Part shown: positions 1 through 10,873 of the stretch, piece by piece
Position numbering within the stretch: the stretch's first letter is position 1
Layout: each line of letters starts with the position of its first letter
Source: Nansenia antarctica
Lineage: Eukaryota > Chordata > Actinopteri > Argentiniformes > Microstomatidae
Direction of reading: 5' to 3'
Assembly (NCBI GenBank): GCA_963989245.1
Contig: OZ022353.1
Coordinates: 27,679,593-27,743,592 of the forward strand
Length of the DNA: 64,000 bases
Notes under the pieces: model-generated
Databases searched by the model: none
Told to the model about the DNA's origin: nothing
The model's input: only the letters and a program-made list of their open reading frames with translations
Position numbers and translations under genes: made by a program

Positions 1-164
1 CTCCAGACTAGCTGGCTGTTCTCTCTCCAGACTAGCTGGCTGTTCTCTCTCCAGACTAGCTGGCTGCTCTCTCTCCAGACTAGCTGGCTGTTCTCTCTCC
101 AGACTAGCTGGCTGTTCTCTCTCCAGACTAGCTGGCTGTTCTCTCTCCAGACTAGCTGGCTGGT
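1..164. repeat. 24-bp tandem repeat, about 7 copies
   Basis: The unit CTCCAGACTAGCTGGCTGTT plus CTCT repeats with period 24 from the first base, with a T-to-C change in the third copy. The array is cut by the left window edge, so its full length is unknown. Confidence 0.95.
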
Positions 165-222
165 CTTGCACGTCACATCTTACAGTGTGAACGTCTGCTT
201 TGTCTGGAAGTGGACTCACTCA

Positions 223-230
<8 letters not shown>

Positions 231-279
<49 letters not shown>
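231..279. repeat. (CA)n microsatellite
   Basis: Uninterrupted CA dinucleotides, about 24 units, preceded by a short CT-rich run and followed by TAA-rich sequence. Confidence 0.98.
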
Positions 280-284
<5 letters not shown>

Positions 285-298
285 TAATAATAATCTAA

Positions 299-437
299 TA
301 ATATATGCCATATAGCTGAGGCTTTTATCCAATGCTACTTACAGTACATAGCAGTAAGCGCATACACTTTTTTGTATGTATGGTCCCAGCGGGAATCGGA
401 CCCATTGTTAGTGCTCTACCAACTGAGCCACAGAGGA

Positions 438-438
<1 letters not shown>
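299..438 (-). mobile_element. tRNA-derived SINE, reverse orientation
   Basis: Read on the minus strand the copy starts with a tRNA-like head. An A-box-like TGGCTCAGTTGGTAGAGC is followed by a B-box-like GGTCCGATTCCC, and the copy ends in a decayed form of the tail GGATAAAAGCGTCTGCTAAAT that is very common in teleost genomes. The A-to-B box spacing is tRNA-like, but no complete cloverleaf is present, so this is a SINE and not a tRNA gene. A CA microsatellite abuts the head. Confidence 0.75.

Positions 439-522
<84 letters not shown>
439..522. repeat. (CA)n microsatellite
   Basis: Pure CA dinucleotide run of about 42 units abutting the head of the SINE at 299-438. The open frames across it encode only alternating Thr-His or Cys-Val and are not genes. 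Confidence 0.98.
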
Positions 523-524
<2 letters not shown>

Positions 525-831
525 CTGTTCTGAGGTCTGAGTCTCTGGGCAGCCAGTCTGTGTGTGTGTACTAAGAGTAGCCAGGCCCACATCACGTGGG
601 TTTTCTAATGGCTGTGTTCATATGATCAGCCTCAGCCTCTGCTGCCTCTGAGATAACTCAGCACATGGGCTGTGGTAAAGAGGATGTGGTGGCCTGGTGT
701 ATGAGTGTGTTTCTTCTTGGACAGGTTTATCAGCACACACCAGTTTGCTGTAAACATAATACTCAGAATAAACCGCAGTGAGGAGCAACAGTTGGTTTAA
801 CTCAACCGTGCACTATGAAAACATCCAAGAG
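523..831. other. Unrecognised noncoding DNA
   Basis: I see no coding region, repeat family or RNA gene here. Confidence 0.5.
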
Positions 832-1074
832 AGTCTCGTAGGAGAAATAGGTCCCCATGTTGACCCTGCATGACCCTTTTTTGTAACCTGTTTTTTTAAG
901 ACCCGAATGGTGTCTAGTTAAGATGTCTTCATGTTGCCAAGGTCAACTAATGGCGCTGGTACAGTCCTCACCACTCTTCTTAAAATCTTAACTAGATACC
1001 ATTAGGGTCTTAAAAAAACTGGTTACAAAAAAGGGTCATGCGGGTACATGGGAACCTATTTCTCCTACTAGACT
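832..1074. mobile_element. Foldback MITE with about 90-bp terminal inverted repeats
   Basis: The segment at 832-924 is repeated in inverted orientation at 985-1074 with only a few mismatches; both arms contain GTAGGAGAAATAGG and CATGACCCTTTTTTGTAAC. About 60 bp of loop separate the arms. No coding capacity exists. I could not define a clear target-site duplication, so the superfamily is unassigned. Confidence 0.8.
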
Positions 1075-2165
1075 AAAAGGACATGACAGCAATGTATACA
1101 GTACCTCCACCAGTATATTGGTGTTTTCCTCCACAGTGTCCATGTTTGCTCAAGGTTGGATTGTAGACAGGTGTTCCTACGGCCTATTGAATAAGAACAT
1201 AATCCACATTCCAGTCATGTCTGTTATCAGGCCAGGAGACTTTCTCTATCCTAGAGTTGCTCTGTTCAGTTTTTGTTGTGACCATCACATGCTGGTTTTT
1301 TTGTGTGTTTTTTTTACTACTGCAGCACAATTCACTGCCTAAACTCAATTTAGAGTGACGCTACAGGATCATTTGTATAATGTCTTCCTGTAGTTAGTGA
1401 GTGCTCATTAGACACAACGTGCCCCTGTCACATGCGTGTCGCAGGTGTGTGTGTGTGGGGTTTCACTAAGTGCAAGCCACTGGCACATCAAGCAAGTTAC
1501 ATTAAAAACAGCTGGCTGTCAGCTTCATAGTATTGGTCTAAAACATGGATTCTGTGTCTGAATGAGGTAAGTCTGATTCAGTTCAAAGATTATATTTGTG
1601 CAAACTAAACATTGACCATCCAGGCCCTAAACATACAGAAAATCCAGACATACTCGCCTAGATCACGTTCAATCTCTTATTCAACCAGTGCTTCTCTGTT
1701 CAGTTTTCACAGAAACAGTTCTTACTGTCAAAAGCCAACCGATTCTACAGACAAATCTGATGGGAATTTAAATGAAAAAAGAGAGAATAAAAACACAATA
1801 AATAAGTCAGAACTGGAGCAAAGACTTATTAATGACTTATCTTGTCAGAGATGTGTATCTCAACTCCAACGCATGACTTCTGAACATCCTTTGAAATGTT
1901 GCAAACGGATGAGGTCTTTAGCAAACTGACACCCCACCCTTTAGTTTGTCTTTTTTTTCCACTTTTTCCGACATGGCGCTACTTGTCTGACATTTAACAG
2001 ACAGACAGACTGTGGCACAAGACCTCTTGTTATCGTTATCATCTCCATCATTTATGAGGTGGCGGAAAAAGGGAATAAATGAAGGGACGGGCTGACCTGG
2101 AAACACAGTCTTTTGTCTCTTGTCAGAATCAGTTCTTTTGATTGACTGCTCCAAGACATAGGAGA
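1075..2165. other. Unrecognised noncoding DNA
   Basis: Short open frames occur here, the longest 105 codons at 1612-1929 (+), but they show no motif, no compositional bias and no relation to neighbours. I regard the stretch as noncoding. Confidence 0.5.
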
Positions 2166-2666
2166 TGTTTGCTCTATTGCACAAGTGGAAGTTTATTGAA
2201 GATCACACGTAGAGTACAAAGCAGTGCTGCAGCAGCTGGACCCAACCCTGAGGCGATCTCAGAGGAAAGGTTTTTACTTCTTCAGTTTACAATACATACT
2301 GTATATACTTTCACAAAACCCAGAGCCCTCCCCCTTTTGGCCACTATGATGTAAGAGCTCATGCCCTTTGATTAGAATGTTTCAAAACTATGAATTGAGT
2401 GTTGTCTTGTGTTTGACATGAGAACTGAAGAAGGAGTATCCTGCTACACCTGGCTTCAAGGCCCTCAGACGCCTTCCCAGACAGTAACTCCCTCATTCCC
2501 TTGCTATTACAATTGGTCATATGTGTTCGTAGGATACAATACTGATAAGTGCATATTAAAACAGGAAAACTGATAAGATATGTAACATCATAACTAAGCA
2601 GCTGGTGCTAGACAATTGGACAATAGGACCTTTGAAAAATATATATCCTAACACTCTCCTCCTTTT
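2166..2666 (-). mobile_element. Candidate LTR with adjoining polypurine tract
   Basis: On the minus strand TGTTAGGATATATA begins immediately after the purine run AAAAGGAGGAGAG (2654-2666), the usual arrangement of a 3' LTR behind its polypurine tract. About 460 bases later an AATAAA (near 2193) lies roughly 25 bases before a CA-ending boundary near 2166. Upstream on the minus strand a short frame (2674-2898) ends just before the purine tract. The second LTR and a target duplication were not found, so the LTR reading is an inference. Chance arrangement is possible. Confidence 0.35.
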
Positions 2667-4558
2667 GATTATCTCAGATTTCAAAATCCCTCTGCAAAAC
2701 ACTAGAATGTTCCCTAATTGAGACGTAGATTCTATAAGGCTTCACTGTCTGACGAAAACATGTCTCTCTCCCAGCAGGGGCTCTCACTCTAGAAGTCGCT
2801 ATTTCATATGGAAATCCCCCGTCTGTCAAACACTGCTCAACACTGGGCTTTGAACATCTCTGACTCAGCATCATTTCATCCATGGCAAGTTCGCTCAAGG
2901 GGAAGATTTCAGATTCGTCTTGGCTGATTGTTCATATCTGTCTAGCTAATACGCGAAACACACTTGAATTTTACTTGAAGAAAGGGCTTTTTCTTTTCTC
3001 TCTCTCTTTCCGTATTCAACATTTGTCATGTATCTGTGTTCAGCACATTTCATATGCTTTTCTTGGTGGGAAATGAATAGATTTTCACTTTACCCGGGGG
3101 CTGCATGCATGTGATCACCGAGGGGCTATAGACGAGCTATTTGGGCCAGGGTGATTTTAGATGCATTAGAGTGCCACTGTGACAGCACACCGAGAGACTC
3201 TCCAGTCATGCATATCAATGTCCTACTGCAGGTGCAGTAGTGAGTAGGCCCAGTGGACTGCTGTATGTCTTACCTCTTGAGAGGTTATTGTCTCCCTGAT
3301 GTCCTCCTGCATGGCTGCATGACCCTGAATGGGCTGACAGCCTGTTTAAGACTGGAATTAAGTGATGAAGAATAATCTTACTCCACAAGACTCATTTCGT
3401 CCTTGTGCTGGTGTTCAGGTTTTCAGGTATTTTCGGTATTTCAAATCTAAGCTGATTTTTTTTTTAATCACTTCACTTTATCAGGCCTAGTTGTCTTAAT
3501 TGGTCCCATACTGTAGCAAATGACCCTGAACAGTCAGCCACCAGCTGATTTCTCCTAAAAAGGGGATTCTATTGATGTTGATGTTAGTAAGAACTGTCCA
3601 AACCAAGTTAGCATCTCTTAAAATCTCATTTTTAGGATACCACTTTGTTCCAGTCGCCGGAAGTTTGCTAAATCAGAGAGTGACAAACTATCCACCCCTC
3701 TTTGGGGTTCTAAATCACTTCCTCTCCATCCGGGGGATGCCTAATGAGCCTTGTCCTTCCAGTCGCTCACAATAGACTTGCAGCTGGATTACTGTAATAG
3801 GCCTGTGTAAATGTCTGATTAGACACCTGGGATCTGGGGCTCTGGCGCTAGCTGCCTACTAGCCTCCTCTTCTTGGCTTCTATAGGGAAGCTGTGTTTGA
3901 AGCGGCTAATTGTTCTAGCACAGAGTCATAAATCTGCCTCTGTGATGTGGGGGAGACTGATGAATGGTGCCGTTGATAGATGGGTGTTTCGAAGGGTGAG
4001 AGAGTTTACAGATGGATTGATAAGGCGTTGTGGGGAGGGATTGTGAGGGTTTAATCACTGGGAGAGGACAAGGAAGCAAGGGACAGGAAGCTAGCTCCAA
4101 TATGGGCCATTAACATGAGAGTGAGGAAAGTGAGGTTCCTAGGGTTGTAGTACCACTGCTGAAAACATTGGGATTCTTTTGATACAAATGAAGAAAGCGC
4201 TTAGAGAGCTGTGTCACAAAGCGAGATAAGGTAGACAAGCTAACTTTGGTCAAATTCAGGTTAATCCATGTCACAAAGGTGACTCACCTTTTAGCAATAC
4301 CTGCCAGAAGTCTGCGACTCATTGACCCACCAGACACTGGGTATGTTCTCTGGGCCCCTGCAGCCATCTTCAGTTGTTGTTTTGTTTTGAGGTCTTTTTG
4401 CGTAAAGTCCAATTTGTAAAGTTCAATTTGATTTAAATCGGAACATTGACTTGGTCAGTAAAGAACTTTCCACGTTTTGGCCCTGAAAAACTCCTAGTTG
4501 CTATGGCAGTATGTTTGTCTTACTGAAGTGCCATCCAATGAATTTGGAGGCATTTGGA
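2667..4558. other. Unrecognised noncoding DNA
   Basis: No gene, tandem repeat or mobile-element end that I can support, apart from the small frame next to the candidate LTR at its left edge. Confidence 0.5.
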
Positions 4559-4913
4559 AATGAATGGAATGGAATGGACTTTATTTGTCATTGCTACAGT
4601 ACAGGTACCAAACAACGACATTTAGGAGGGGTGGCTCCCCTGGTGTTAGGAAAGGGAAAAAAATACACATTTTAGAAAAAGCATAAAAGCATAAAATCAC
4701 AAGAAGGTAAGGAGCTGGTTTACATCAATAAAGGCTATGTACACAATCCACTGAACTATACTGCACAGATAGTCAACTAGGGTTGTCATATTGCACAAAA
4801 GTATTTTTTCACATTATTTTAAAGTGTCACAGTTTGCAGGCTTGAAAATGTACATGTTTGTGCCTCAGCACTAGCTGCCATACAATCCGTCCGGACTGTC
4901 CTGGGCCCAGAAC

Positions 4914-6365
4914 TTAGGCCTTTTCTGTGTTCAGGGCCTTGACGGCCCTGTGGTAGAAGCAGTCCTTCAGTCTGTTTGTCTTAGCGGCCGGGGTCCTGTA
5001 CCTCCTGTTCGAGGGCAGCTTGACAAAGTGTACGTGCCCAGGGTGGGTCGGGTCCCTGGAGATCTTGGAGGCCCTCCTGAGACAGCGTGTGTTGTACAGC
5101 TCCTCCAGAGAGGAGAGGGGGGCGCCGGTGATCTTCTGTGCTGTTCTCACGACTCTCTGTAGCGCGTTTCTCTCCGCTGTTGTGCAGCTGTGGAACCAGT
5201 TGGAGATGCCGTAGGTGAGGATGCTCTCCACTGCGCCGTGGTAGAAGGCCACCAGTATCTCCTGCTCGTTGTGTTCTTTCCTGAGGCATCTCAGGGTGTA
5301 TAGCCGCTGTTGTGCCCTCTTGATGGTGCCTTTTGTGTTGTCCTTCCAGGCCAGGTCATCCCGCATGTGGTGTCCCAGGAATCGGAGGGTTGAGACTCTC
5401 GCCACGCTCTCTCCGTCGATGAGCAGGGGCTGGATCTCGGTCTTTTTCCTCCTGAAGTCTACGATGAATTCCTGGGTCTTTGACTTGTTTAGCAGCAGGT
5501 TGTTAACCTTGCACAGCTTGCTCAGTTGCTCTACCTCATCCCTGTACGCCGCCTCGTCCCCCCCCGAGATACATCCCACCACGGTGGTGTCGTCTGCAAA
5601 CTTTACGATGTAGTTGCTGGGGTGGACGGGGGTGAAGTCGTGGGTGTAGAGGTTGTAGAGGATGGGGCTTAGCACGCAGCCCTGGGGGGACCCAGTGCTG
5701 AGGCTGAGGGCTGTGGAGGTGTGGGGGCCCACCCGCACCCTCTGGGGGCGGTCGGTCAGGAAGTCCTTGATCCACGCACATATAGAGTGTGATAGACCCA
5801 GGTCTAGTAGTTTGGTCACTAGCCTGTCTGGAAGGATGGTGTTGAAGGCGGAGCTGAAGTCCACGAAGAGCAGTCTCGCGTAGCTGTTTCCCCTCTCCAG
5901 GTGGGATAGAGTGGCGTGGAGAGTCGTCGCTATGGCGACTCTGTGGACCTGTGGGCTCTGTGGACCTGTGGACCTGTGGACCTGTGGGCTCTGTAGGCGA
6001 ACTGGTATGGATCCAGGTTGGGCGGGAGGCGTGTGAGTATGTGGGCCCGGACTAGTTTCTCGAAGCACTTCATGATGATTGGTGTGAGTGCCACCGGGCG
6101 GTAGTCGTTTAGGCAGCTCACCGTGCTTTTCTTCGGGACTGGGATGATAGTTGAGGTTTTCAGGCAGGGTGGGACGGTGGCCTGGGACAGGGACTGGTTA
6201 AAGATGTTGGTGAAAACCCCGGCCAGCTGGTCGGCGCAGTCTCTCAGCACCCGTCCCAGGACGCCATCCGGCCCCGAGGCTTTCCTGGGGTCCACCGCCT
6301 TCAGTACGCGTCTCACCTCATGCTCTGTGAGGGTGAGGCTGCTGAGAGCTGGAGAGAGCTGAGCT
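4914..6365 (-). pseudogene. LINE reverse transcriptase, frameshifted
   Basis: The first frame (from about 6365 down to 5930) begins in RT with KASGPDGV and runs through NDYRPVALTPIIMKCFEKL to YQFAYR, the region before catalytic motif A. The second frame (6068 to 4914) continues with FVDFSSAFNTI (motif A aspartate), GSPQGCVLSPILY and the FADDT catalytic box. It then carries the typical LINE C-terminal segment with RAQQRLYTLRCLRK and DPTHPGHVHF, and stops at 4914. The two frames are out of register because a 12-bp repeat has expanded between them at 5939-5996. The role would have been target-primed reverse transcription; this copy cannot encode an intact protein. Confidence 0.88.
5939..5996. 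repeat. 12-bp tandem expansion inside the RT gene
   Basis: Units of ACAGGTCCACAG and ACAGAGCCCACAG (read on the minus strand) are repeated 4-5 times. The copy at 56443-56706 reads straight into FAYR at the same place. The expansion sits exactly where the reading frame changes. Confidence 0.8.
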
Positions 6366-8459
6366 GAGCTCTTCTACCATCTTTCATTTGTTAATTTATT
6401 TTTTGGATCTTGACTTTGATTTTATCTTTTTTTATTTTCGTTCTGTTTTTGTTTTCTTTCGTTAGTTTTTTCCGCCTTTTGTACAGTGTCCTTGAGTTTG
6501 AGAAAGGCGCTTTTACATGTAATTAATTATTATGATTATGTGACAGGCTGGTGAAAGCGGGAACAAGTCGGCAACCAACCAAATGTTCAGACTTTTATTC
6601 AGAAAAATGTAAAGAAATGTAAATGTTAAAAAAATAAATCAATGACACACTCGCTAGTCGAGCCAAAAATTTTGCAATACAATGGATTCGGTGAGTAATC
6701 CCCACTACTACCTAGTTAGTGTAAAGTAGTGGGGATTACTCACAGAAAACAGTATTTTGCAGTGGCGGCTGGTGCTAAAATTTTTGGGTGGGGCACAGCA
6801 GTGTTTCCTCCAGGATTTTTCACATTAGTGGCGGGGGGGTCCTCTTTCGATTTTTTTTCCGCGTGCACGCGCATAAAACGCGCACTGGCTCTCAAAACAA
6901 AGTAATTTCACTTTACCCACGCAATAACCACTTAAACATGTGTGAGGATACGTAACGGCGTTTTGTGACAGAACTTTCACTTTCATTCATGAAATTCACC
7001 CCGTCTGTGTTACGAAGCACTTGAATTTTGGACCATTGCGACTGACTATAGCTCATATACCATCAAAGGGGGGAGATGCGACATGAAATATGTCAGTATG
7101 CAGCAATATCATGCACAGATCAGCCTTATAACATGTCATGTTATATATATAACGTTAGACAGGGAGCGCAGATGTATGTTTATGAACGATATGAGGCTGG
7201 GAGGGGAAAATCACAGTATACCCGCTAGAAAAAACTAGACTACACCACTGAAGTAGGCCTATGAGAGGACACGCACAAAACCGTCTAACGTTACTCATTA
7301 ACTGTTTACACAAGTACAATCACAGTGTGACAGTCAGATGGAGCATTCGGTAAACAACAACAGCAAGGTAATGCTATCAGTTGAGTTAAAGAAAAACAGC
7401 TCTTACCTTTGATGACACCAACATGAGCCCTGTTTACCCGTACCTCCGCCGTTCTGTTCTTGGTGATTTTAGAGGCAATAGATTATTTTTGCCCCACGCA
7501 TATTGCTATGAATAGTTCGAAGCTAGGTGCTTGCACGTTAGGTGCGAGGCTGCTCGGTTAACCCATTAGCGGGAACATTATTAGTTGCACAAAATAGGCT
7601 GATTTAATTGACCATGAACATCAGAGAGAGACATTATGAATGTTCATTTAAAATACTCCGGAAAACCGGAAGTCGGAAGTCCTCAGCATAATGCATTGTC
7701 TGCTATTACAACCGGATATTCAGGACGCAACTTTTTGCGCCCCGGCCGAGAAATAGAGACAGCCAATTGGAGCGCTGCTACAGCTCACGTGTAAGCGAAA
7801 AGTATTTGGCCTGCGATAGACTTGCATTCGATCGCCGACCCGACTCCTCCCCCTATGTATTTTAACAGTGAATTTTACACACACACAGATAAAATGTTTA
7901 TTGTATTGGAGGATTTTTAATGAATGCTGATAGGCGCCGACAAACTTTGTCAAACTTTTACAAATCGCAACTAGGAAGTGAAGGTGGGGGCGGCGCTAGG
8001 GCTGCACGATTTGGGGAAAAAATCGAATTGCGATTATTTGGACAGATATCGCGATTGCGATTAATTTGCGATTATTATTTTTTTAAATAGCAAAAAAAAA
8101 AAAAAAAAAAAAAAGGAAGTTTTTGTAAAGTGTGGCCATATCTCCGGCTAGGAAGGTCGTATCAACGTGCAGTTTGTTTGTACGTCTTCAGGGGACTTAG
8201 AGGCTCCCTCCTCTAGCACCCCCACAGCCCGAGCTACGAGTGAAAGAACTAAACTTACATTGGGTTGCTTTAAAGTTGGGTTGCTTTAAAATCAAGCTTC
8301 AGATTAAAACATGTGATGGAGCATTACTAACCTGACTCAGGTAGTTTGTTTCACACAACCATCTAGGAAAGCTTAATTGGAAGCTGTTTGGAAAAGGGCA
8401 GGTACTTTCAAAAAATACTTGGCAGGTGATTGGATGAATCTATCTATCACCTATTTTCA

Positions 8460-8527
8460 TTGACGTTCACGTTCATTGTTGACGTTCATTGTTGACGTTC
8501 ATTGACGTTGACGTTCATTGACGTTGA
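8460..8527. repeat. Short irregular tandem repeat (TTGACGTTCATTG)
   Basis: Several copies of GACGTTCATTG-type units with variable spacing lie just upstream of the SINE inside the nested hAT element. Confidence 0.8.
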
Positions 8528-8557
8528 ATCCGACGCGCTGTATGACGTATCCGATAC

Positions 8558-8785
8558 GGGTAGTGGTGGTCTAGTGAGTTGGACTTGTGATCGGAAGGTT
8601 GTGTGAGTTCAAATCCCGCCTGAAACCACACCACTACTAGTGTGCCCTTGAGTAAGGCACTTAGCCCTCAGTTACTCCAGGGGGAATGTCCCTGTAATTC
8701 GTAATTGTAAATCGCTTTGGATTAAAAGCGTCTGCTAAATAGTAAAAAAAAAATAAAAAATAAAAAATAAAAAAAAATAAAAAAT
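8558..8785 (+). mobile_element. tRNA-derived SINE, fourth nesting level
   Basis: The head contains an A-box-like TGGTCTAGTGAGTTGG and a B-box-like GTTCAAATCCC. The body ends in GTAAATCGCTTTGGATTAAAAGCGTCTGCTAAATAG followed by A-rich sequence (AAAATAAAA repeats). The tail is the same as that of the reverse-oriented SINE at 299-438. A Pol III promoter is implied by the two boxes. Gene relics are absent, as expected for a SINE. Confidence 0.82.
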
Positions 8786-9928
8786 CGCAGGCAAATCGCA
8801 GGCTTTGCGATTAGCTAATCGCATCATTTCAAATCGCGATTTCGATTTAAAATCGATTAATCGTGCAGCCCTAGGCGGCGCCCCAGCGCCCTCTATCGGC
8901 CAGCCGCCACTGGTATTTTGGCTTGACTAGCGAGTGTGTCATTGATTGTGTCAACAATTTTTCAGAATAAAACAACAGAACATTTTGATTGGTTGCAGAC
9001 TTTCACCCGCTTTCACCATCAGCTGTCACTTAATAATAATAATAATAATATGATTTATTATTATTATTATTATTACTGTGTTTACAGTAATATTAAAGCC
9101 TCATTGGATTTATCCTCACTTGACCCTTCTTGCTCTACAGCAGGGGTAGGCAACCTTTTTGATATGAAGTGCCATTTTTAAATGTTCTTGTTAGTCAGTG
9201 TGCCAACCACAATATCAACATTAATTATGACTCGACATCAAACCAAACCAAACAGACCAACAGATCTGCAATTTCAACACACAGTAACTGAAACTTGAAC
9301 AAAATTACCAACATAACATCTAAGACAACTAAACTTTGTGATGCGTAGCACAACTTTAAGCAAATTGGAGCGCTCAATTTCTACCAAAGTTGCTAACTGC
9401 GCTCCCTATGGTTATCATTTTAATAAGTAGGCCTAACTGGATGGTGATTAGGGTCTTACTTGTATGAATTATAATTTATATTTATATAATTATTTGGTTG
9501 TTACTTACATTTTATTCTTTTATTCCAACCACAACAAATCTTTTTTTAACAAAGAGCTTTGTATGCAAAGCCATATAAACAGTCCTAACAATCAATGTGA
9601 TCCCTGGCCCTGTTTTCCTTTGCTCAACTCCATTATCTGGGGGTGGTACTTGGTCACTTTAAGTATCACACAAGCTTCGGAGTGGTCAGCAGTCAGACGG
9701 CTGCGTGAAAGGCTCAGCACGCTCTTCATGTGTGAGAATATCTGCTCACACAGATAGGTTGATCCGAAGACTGTCAGCAAAGCCAGTGCAATGTTCCTGA
9801 GACAGCTGAACTTCTCCGGTACAGACATCCAGCAGGTGGCGATGCGGGATCCGTGATCATGCCCTTCGGTGGTTTCCAACTCTTTGCGTAGCTCTGCAAA
9901 CTTGGACATCCACAATGATGAACTCTTC

Positions 9929-10539
9929 GGGCCCTATTATGCCCTTCATAAGTCTTAAGCAATAAGACGAGGCGGTAGATCTAAACTTAAGACGTGGAGG
10001 CGTGGTCAAGGCCACTTTGCTATTATGCGTGCGGTAGTGGGCGCCTAAGACCCGGCGCTAAGCCCAGAAATTAGTCATGGGTGTGTTTTGGGCGTCTTCC
10101 CAATCAACCGTGCCAGGTGCCATTCCCTTTAAGAACCGGCTGCATTAAGTCATTAGCTATGCTATTATGCAGTTCATAGGCGCTAGACTTCATGCACGTT
10201 TTGAAACACGAGCGCGCCTCCGCGGTTTGCGCGCTCGTGTTTCAAAACGTGCATGAAGTCTAAACGTAAGAACTTTTCAAACCACTTCTTAGCGCTAGGC
10301 GCAAAGTCAGATCGCATAATAGCAGGGGCGCCTAGTGCACTTCATTAACATATGAACACTCCCACAATGAGTAATATATGCACGGGAGTCTTACGTCTTA
10401 TGTGTGGGCGCCTATCGACACCTGCATAATAGCAGTAGCGCGTATGAAGCGCATAATAAGGGTGGCGGTAGGTCTTAACCTGGCGGTGCGTCTTAATTAA
10501 GACTTAAGACGGCAAGTTAAGAAGTGCATAATAGGGCCC
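9929..10539. mobile_element. Palindrome-rich MITE with 3-bp duplication
   Basis: The ends are 14-bp inverted repeats GGGCCCTATTATGC. TTC occurs on both sides (9926-9928 and 10540-10542), and the transposase frame of the host hAT continues across the site if one TTC is counted, which supports a 3-bp duplication. Many subterminal TTAAGAC or GTCTTAA motifs lie toward both ends. A perfect hairpin occupies the centre (10184-10262). There is no coding capacity. A 3-bp duplication fits PIF/Harbinger-like insertion, but the assignment is an inference. Confidence 0.85.
10184..10262. other. Perfect 34-bp inverted repeat (hairpin, 11-nt loop)
   Basis: The arms 10184-10217 and 10229-10262 are exact reverse complements (starting TAGACTTCATGCACG and ending in GCGCGC), separated by CTCCGCGGTTT. 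Their perfect match contrasts with the looser pairing in the rest of the MITE. Confidence 0.95.
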
Positions 10540-10873
10540 TTCATCTCAATCAGCTGTATTGTCATGTCCTGTGTGTCCATCCACTCCAGCAGAGATTAAT
10601 CCAGTTCATGTCCATCAAAGCTGTCTGGTTTTATCAGGAAAGAGAACATGGGCCCATACTTCTGAAACTCCTGAAAGCGTGTTTTGAACTCTGACTCAAG
10701 CATTCTGATGTATTCACATATTTCAGTGGTGCTGATGCTGTGCTTCACTGACAGCTCCCGTAAGTGTCCGAGGTAGCGGAAAGTGGAGGTAGCGACGTCC
10801 CTTGAAAGAACTGCCAGCTTTCCCACATAAGCCGCCCATGTCTCGTACATATCCAGAACTGTTTGCCCCGCAC

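Larger units (their letters stand above)
4559..6365 (-). mobile_element. 5'-truncated CR1/L2-group LINE
   Basis: On the minus strand the element runs from the start of a reverse transcriptase domain through a 3' UTR. It ends near 4559 in short CATTC-type terminal repeats (here ATTCC/ATTCA), as CR1/L2/Rex1-group LINEs do. The 3' UTR contains a small hairpin (AGGGG-AGCCA-CCCCT) just before CAATAAAG, which is shared with the copies at 40428-41073 and 41094-41187. Upstream endonuclease sequence is missing. The clade call rests on overall RT resemblance and the tail, so the exact family is uncertain. Confidence 0.85.
7997..8873. mobile_element. hAT-type MITE carrying a SINE
   Basis: The termini TAGGGCTGCACGATT and AATCGTGCAGCCCTA are inverted repeats, with subterminal AATCGCGATT-type repeats. 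An exact 8-bp duplication GGCGGCGC flanks it (7989-7996 and 8874-8881). It is nested in the 6760-8912 element. An A-run of about 24 bases lies at 8090-8114. Confidence 0.92.
6760..8912. mobile_element. hAT-type non-autonomous transposon
   Basis: Perfect termini CAGTGGCGGCTGG ... CCAGCCGCCACTG are flanked by an exact 8-bp duplication GTATTTTG (6752-6759 and 8913-8920), the length expected for hAT. It inserted into the 6540-9029 element and received the 7997-8873 element itself. I see no transposase relic. A relative with the same ends lies at 40047-41844. Confidence 0.92.
6540..9029. mobile_element. Non-autonomous DNA element, disrupted by nested insertions
   Basis: The left end GTGACAGGCTGGTGAAAGCGGG and the right end (reverse complement GTGACAGCTGATGGTGAAAGCGGG) are inverted repeats. 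A subterminal inverted block around ACACACTCGCTAGTC also recurs near both ends. Without the insertion at 6760-8920 the element is only about 330 bp. Related copies lie at 33959-34274 and, as a fragment, at 42849-42912. There is no coding sequence. The target duplication is unclear because the site is AT-rich. Confidence 0.8.

Noticed and set aside
299..438. tRNA gene on the minus strand
   Set aside because: Only A-box and B-box-like parts are present, followed by a SINE body and tail; no complete cloverleaf.
1612..1929. 105-codon plus-strand frame
   Set aside because: No motif, homologue, splice context or composition that supports a gene; its length is within chance for this base composition.
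8558..8640. tRNA gene on the plus strand
   Set aside because: The tRNA-like head belongs to a SINE with the standard teleost tail and A-rich end.
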